Assembly (NCBI GenBank): GCA_017614185.1
Contig: JAGACI010000067.1
Coordinates: 1-9,144, forward strand
Length of the DNA stretch: 9,144 nt
DNA from: Lachnospiraceae bacterium
Lineage (GTDB): Bacteria; Bacillota_A; Clostridia; Lachnospirales; Lachnospiraceae
Direction: 5' to 3'
Made by a program: the position numbers and the translations under genes. The notes below the pieces were generated by a model. The model saw nothing but the letters and a program-made list of their open reading frames with translations. It was not told the DNA's origin and searched no databases. Below, one piece after another: positions 7,213-9,144 of the stretch; position 1 is the first letter of the stretch; each line of letters begins with the position of its first letter.

Positions 7213-7431
7213 ATGTCAAAATCAGACGTTGTTGAGATTGAAGGCACTGTAGTGGAAAAACTTCCCAATACCATGTTCAGGGTTAAGCTTGAGAACGGCC
7301 TTGAAGTGCTTGCGCACATCAGCGGCAAGTTGAGAATGAATTATATTAAGATCGTTCCCGGAGACAAGGTTACACTGGAGCTTTCACCGTATGACCTCAC
7401 CAAGGGAAGGATCATCTGGAGAGACAAATAA
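7213..7431 (+). CDS. infA: Translation initiation factor IF-1
   Basis: IF-1 binds the 30S A site during initiation and helps IF-2 and IF-3 select initiator tRNA. The 72-residue product is a single OB-fold of standard length. Diagnostic stretches are [40 protein letters not shown] and [24 protein letters not shown] at 7198-7203 precedes the ATG by nine bases. It follows map after 51 bases that include T-runs (7184-7188 and 7191-7197) but no stem upstream of them. A small KOW-domain gene, common between map and infA in other Clostridia, is absent. Confidence 0.98.
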   Translation: MSKSDVVEIEGTVVEKLPNTMFRVKLENGLEVLAHISGKLRMNYIKIVPGDKVTLELSPYDLTKGRIIWRDK

Positions 7432-7459
7432 TTATTATTCACGCTTTGCGGATAATAAT
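7431..7459 (+). other. AT-rich hairpin just after infA
   Basis: ATTATTAT at 7431-7438 pairs with ATAATAAT at 7452-7459, and CGC at 7442-7444 pairs with GCG at 7448-7450 around a TTT loop; the internal loop is TTCA against G. It starts at the last base of the infA stop codon. No T-run follows on the + strand, so I do not call it an intrinsic terminator. It may protect the 3' end of an mRNA ending here or slow polymerase before the next promoter. Confidence 0.5.
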
Positions 7460-7482
7460 GTTAATAAAAATTGAAAAAACAC

Positions 7483-7511
7483 TTGCATTCCAAATGCATT
7501 TGTGATAAAAT
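7483..7511 (+). promoter_or_regulatory. Probable sigma-A promoter for rpmJ and the alpha genes
   Basis: TTGCAT at 7483-7488 and TAAAAT at 7506-7511 are separated by exactly 17 bases, the optimal spacing. The -10 box matches the consensus at five of six positions and the -35 box at its TTG. The region upstream is A-rich (7461-7480), as in strong clostridial promoters. Transcription would begin near 7518, about 30 bases before the rpmJ ATG at 7548. It would give the rpmJ-rpsM-rpsK-rpsD group its own promoter besides readthrough. Confidence 0.65.
7491..7502 (+). repeat. Perfect 12-base palindrome in the rpmJ promoter spacer
   Basis: CAAATGCATTTG reads the same on both strands and sits between the proposed -35 and -10 boxes. 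A palindrome in that position is where a dimeric repressor could block polymerase. AT-rich sequence makes chance palindromes fairly common, so an operator role is only a possibility. An overlapping imperfect inverted repeat, TGCATT 7484-7489 with AATGCA 7493-7498, shares part of it. Confidence 0.4.
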
Positions 7512-7547
7512 CGAAAAGCTGAGTTTTTAAGGAAAGGAGTGTTTTTA

Positions 7548-7661
7548 ATGAAAGTAAGATCATCCGTAAAACCGATCTGCGAGAAATGCAAGGTCATTAA
7601 ACGCAAGGGTAGTATCCGGATCATCTGTGAGAACCCCAAACACAAGCAAAGACAAGGCTGA
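7548..7661 (+). CDS. rpmJ: 50S ribosomal protein L36, zinc-binding form
   Basis: L36 is the smallest 50S protein and binds 23S rRNA near the base of the central region. The reading frame gives 37 residues, beginning [20 protein letters not shown] and ending PKHKQRQG, the standard bacterial length. Zinc ligands C11, C14, C27 and H32 are present, so this is the zinc-carrying form rather than the zinc-free paralogue. AAAGGAG at 7533-7539 precedes the ATG by eight bases. The gene stands between infA and rpsM as usual, but it is isolated by 116 bases on the left and 361 bases on the right. Confidence 0.97.
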   Translation: MKVRSSVKPICEKCKVIKRKGSIRIICENPKHKQRQG

Positions 7662-7767
7662 TAACGTTTAGCCGGGTCAGAACCTTGTGTGGGGTATCCG
7701 GACTACGGCATACAACGATTATATATAAGCACTTGCTTTCTGTGTTGCAACTTTCAAGTTGTGATAT

Positions 7768-7796
7768 TGTGGGCATAAGCTCGGGATGAGTTTAAT
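7768..7796 (+). promoter_or_regulatory. Possible weak promoter upstream of rpsM
   Basis: TTGTGG at 7768-7773 and TTTAAT at 7791-7796 are separated by 17 bases. The -10 box fits at five of six positions, but the -35 box keeps only TTG. A start near 7803 would put the hairpin array from 7801 at the 5' end of an rpsM transcript. The match is weak enough to arise by chance. Confidence 0.25.
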
Positions 7797-7890
7797 GCTT
7801 AAGGTTAAAATGTCATCATCATTTAAACCTTCATATTTCCGAAAACGGAAAATGCACAATTTAAAGCGGCTGAAATCAGGTTCAGATTAA
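7786..7890 (+). CDS. Possible 34-residue basic peptide (doubtful)
   Basis: An ATG at 7786 opens a frame of 34 codons ending with TAA at 7888-7890. The peptide is strongly basic, with a core of SSSFKPSYFRKRKMHNLKRL. It has no good ribosome binding site; only CGGG precedes the ATG, unlike the AGGAGG sites of neighbouring genes. It overlaps three predicted hairpins, so the frame may be open by chance. I do not recognise a family. The spacing of F, P, S, K and H loosely recalls ribosomal protein L34, but the likeness is too thin to use. Confidence 0.12.
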   Translation: MSLMLKVKMSSSFKPSYFRKRKMHNLKRLKSGSD

Positions 7891-7901
7891 GGTATCTTAA
7901 T

Positions 7902-8003
7902 ATGGATCGTTTTTTCATGTCCGGATGCGGATATGAAAAGCCCGAACAGATTCGGGCGGGCAAAGTAACATTTTGGTTAAAATTTCTTAGTTTATATTAC
8001 TAA
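7902..8003 (+). CDS. Possible 33-residue leader peptide before rpsM (doubtful)
   Basis: An ATG at 7902 opens 33 codons, starting MDRFFMSGCGYEKPEQIRAG and ending SLYY with TAA at 8001-8003. AAGG at 7889-7892 lies nine bases before the ATG. The stop lies two bases before the rpsM ribosome binding site (GGAGG at 8006-8010), a layout seen in translated leaders. Ribosomes on this frame would unfold the hairpins at 7916-7957. Against it, the peptide belongs to no family I know and the frame is short enough to be chance. Confidence 0.18.
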   Translation: MDRFFMSGCGYEKPEQIRAGKVTFWLKFLSLYY

Positions 8004-8022
8004 ACGGAGGTAAAAAGATTAT

Positions 8023-8391
8023 ATGGCACGTATTAGTGGTGTTGACTTACCGAGAGACAAGCGTGTGGAAATCGGCCTGACCTATATTTATGGAATCGGT
8101 CGTGTAAGCAGCAATAAGATCTTAGAGAAGGCAAAAGTTAATCCTGACACAAGAGTTCGTGATCTTACCGATGACGAAGTAGGCAGGATCCGTGATGTCA
8201 TTGACAGCGAGTACATGGTAGAAGGTGATCTTCGCCGTGAGACAGCTCTGAACATCAAGAGACTTCAGGAAATCGGATGCTACAGAGGAATCCGTCACAG
8301 AAAGGGACTTCCCGTTCGCGGACAGAACACTAAGAACAACGCAAGAACCAGAAAGGGTCCGAGGCGTACAGTTGCTAACAAGAAGAAATAA
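8023..8391 (+). CDS. rpsM: 30S ribosomal protein S13
   Basis: S13 sits at the top of the 30S head, contacts the P-site tRNA with its tail, and forms bridges to L5 in the 50S subunit. The 122-residue product has the usual length. The N-terminal part, [20 protein letters not shown], leads into the helix-two-turns-helix region with [12 protein letters not shown]. The signature [20 protein letters not shown] and the basic tail [18 protein letters not shown] follow. GGAGG at 8006-8010 lies twelve bases before the ATG, slightly long. It is the first gene after the 361-base leader. Confidence 0.98.
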   Translation: MARISGVDLPRDKRVEIGLTYIYGIGRVSSNKILEKAKVNPDTRVRDLTDDEVGRIRDVIDSEYMVEGDLRRETALNIKRLQEIGCYRGIRHRKGLPVRGQNTKNNARTRKGPRRTVANKKK

Positions 8392-8412
8392 TTCAGGAGG
8401 TTAGGTTAAGAC

Positions 8413-8808
8413 ATGGCAGTTAAGACAACCAAAAAGGTGACCAAGAAGCGTGTCAAGAAGAATATTGACCGCGGACAGGCACATATTCAAGCATCTTTCA
8501 ATAATACAATCGTTACTCTGACCGACGCCGAAGGCAATGCTATTTCATGGGCAAGCGCAGGCGGACTCGGATTCAGAGGTTCAAAGAAATCTACACCCTA
8601 TGCAGCACAGATGGCAGCAGAGACTGCAGCAAAGGCAGCTGTTGTTCACGGACTTAAGTCTGTTGACGTTTTTGTCAAGGGACCCGGATCGGGACGTGAA
8701 GCAGCAATCCGTGCATTACAGGCTTGCGGTATCAATGTAACAAGCATCAGAGACGTAACACCCGTTCCTCACAACGGATGCCGTCCGCCCAAGCGTAGAA
8801 GAGTCTGA
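8413..8808 (+). CDS. rpsK: 30S ribosomal protein S11
   Basis: S11 is on the 30S platform beside S18 and S21 and lines the mRNA exit path. The 131-residue product has a lysine-rich N-terminus ([19 protein letters not shown]), then [20 protein letters not shown] and [20 protein letters not shown]. The C-terminal half has [18 protein letters not shown] and the conserved ending [26 protein letters not shown] at 8395-8402 precedes the ATG, and the gap to rpsM is 21 bases. All diagnostic residues of the rRNA-binding tail are intact. Confidence 0.98.
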   Translation: MAVKTTKKVTKKRVKKNIDRGQAHIQASFNNTIVTLTDAEGNAISWASAGGLGFRGSKKSTPYAAQMAAETAAKAAVVHGLKSVDVFVKGPGSGREAAIRALQACGINVTSIRDVTPVPHNGCRPPKRRRV

Positions 8809-8826
8809 TAGGAGGTAGAACAGAAT

Positions 8827-9144
8827 ATGGCTAGAGATAGAGGACCCGTATTAAAGAAGTGCAGATCATTAGGCATTGAGCCCATGTTTCTCGGAATCGA
8901 CAAGAAGTCGACCAGAAGCGTAGCCCGTCAGGGTAAGAAAGTCAGCGAATACGGATTACAGTTAAAGGAAAAGCAGAAGGCAAAGTTTATTTACGGAGTA
9001 CTTGAGAAGCCGTTCAGAAACCTTTTCGCAAAGGCAGAGAGAATGAAGAACGGTACAGCAGGTGAGAACCTGATGACTCTCCTCGAGATGCGTCTTGACA
9101 ACGTTATGTTCCGTCTCGGCTATGGAAGAACCAGATCAGAGGCA
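8827..9144 (+). CDS. rpsD: 30S ribosomal protein S4, N-terminal part (partial)
   Basis: S4 starts assembly of the 30S body by binding the five-way junction of 16S rRNA and is the alpha-operon feedback regulator in E. coli. The 106 codons present run to the window edge with no stop; the family is about 200 residues, so roughly half is missing. The N-terminus [19 protein letters not shown] is followed by [19 protein letters not shown], and the S4 RNA-binding domain begins near residue 88 ([19 protein letters not shown]). Only one N-terminal cysteine (C12) is seen, so this is the zinc-free form. AGGAGGT lies at 8811-8817. The usual next genes, rpoA and rplQ, are outside the window. Confidence 0.96.
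   Translation, partial: MARDRGPVLKKCRSLGIEPMFLGIDKKSTRSVARQGKKVSEYGLQLKEKQKAKFIYGVLEKPFRNLFAKAERMKNGTAGENLMTLLEMRLDNVMFRLGYGRTRSEA

Larger units (their letters stand above)
7662..8022 (+). promoter_or_regulatory. Long hairpin-rich leader upstream of rpsM
   Basis: No recognisable gene occupies these 361 bases. The stretch holds many inverted repeats: TAGCCGG 7669-7675 with CCGGaCTA 7698-7705; CAACTT 7748-7753 with AAGTTG 7756-7761; AAGGTTAAAATG 7801-7812 with CATTTAAACCTT 7820-7831 (one mismatch); TTTCCG 7836-7841 with CGGAAA 7846-7851; CTGAA 7870-7874 with TTCAG 7881-7885; ATTAAG 7886-7891 with CTTAAT 7896-7901; CATGTCCG 7916-7923 with CGGATATG 7928-7935; GCCCGAA 7940-7946 with TTCGGGC 7951-7957; and TTAGT 7987-7991 with ACTAA 7999-8003. 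None is followed by a suitable T-run on the + strand. A leader used for feedback control is plausible, since S4 controls the alpha operon at rpsM in E. coli. No resemblance to that pseudoknot was established. Confidence 0.6.

Noticed and set aside
7801..7880. Resemblance of the short basic frame to ribosomal protein L34
   Set aside because: Only a few residues line up, the start signal is poor, and rpmH normally lies near dnaA; basic composition alone can produce such a likeness.
7940..7957. The GCCCGAA/TTCGGGC hairpin as a terminator
   Set aside because: On the + strand it is followed by GGGCAAAG rather than T. On the minus strand it has only four T and no gene on that strand to terminate.
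7973..7998. TTGGTT and TATATT before rpsM as a promoter
   Set aside because: The spacer is only 14 bases, too short for a sigma-A promoter, and no other -35 box fits the TATATT.
1..9144. CRISPR arrays, tRNA or rRNA genes, insertion sequences, phage or defence genes
   Set aside because: No regular spaced repeats, no cloverleaf or rRNA sequence, no transposase or integrase frames, and no target-site duplications were seen; nearly all of the window is conserved translation genes.

Overview
This window is a stretch of the conserved ribosomal-protein super-operon: the end of the S10 cluster, the whole spc cluster and the start of the alpha cluster, all on the + strand. Gene order is rpsQ(end)-rplN-rplX-rplE-rpsN-rpsH-rplF-rplR-rpsE-rpmD-rplO-secY-adk-map-infA-rpmJ-rpsM-rpsK-rpsD(start). 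Several traits point to Bacillota, class Clostridia, most plausibly a Lachnospiraceae-like gut or rumen anaerobe: strong AGGAGG-type ribosome binding sites, the short zinc-binding S14, a Cys4-lid adenylate kinase, a zinc-ligand L36, an S4 without zinc cysteines, and adk-map-infA-rpmJ lying between secY and rpsM. The family assignment is inference; no taxon is proven from sequence alone.

Layout: 1-1953 is tightly packed (gaps of 13-33 bases) and encodes S17, L14, L24, L5, S14 and S8. At 1954-2171 the packing breaks with a 218-base gap full of strong inverted repeats. From 2172 to 5636 packing resumes with L6, L18, S5, L30, L15 and SecY (gaps of 1-18 bases). A GC-rich hairpin plus T-run at 5671-5708 separates secY from adk. 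Then follow adk, map and infA. A probable promoter at 7483-7511 precedes rpmJ, and a 361-base hairpin-rich gap (7662-8022) precedes rpsM, rpsK and the start of rpsD.

How the genes work together: most products are parts of the 30S or 50S subunit. SecY is the membrane channel used by proteins leaving ribosomes. Map trims initiator methionine, IF-1 serves initiation, and Adk balances adenine nucleotides. Co-expression of translation, secretion and nucleotide balance is the usual logic of this locus.

The protein-coding content is ordinary, and I see no novel enzymatic or defence system. The parts worth a second look are non-coding: the multi-hairpin insert between rpsH and rplF, the terminator that could also control the adk ribosome binding site, a palindrome inside the rpmJ promoter with a related copy about 255 bases downstream, and the long structured leader of rpsM. 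All folding statements are base pairings found by eye; no energies or database searches were run.
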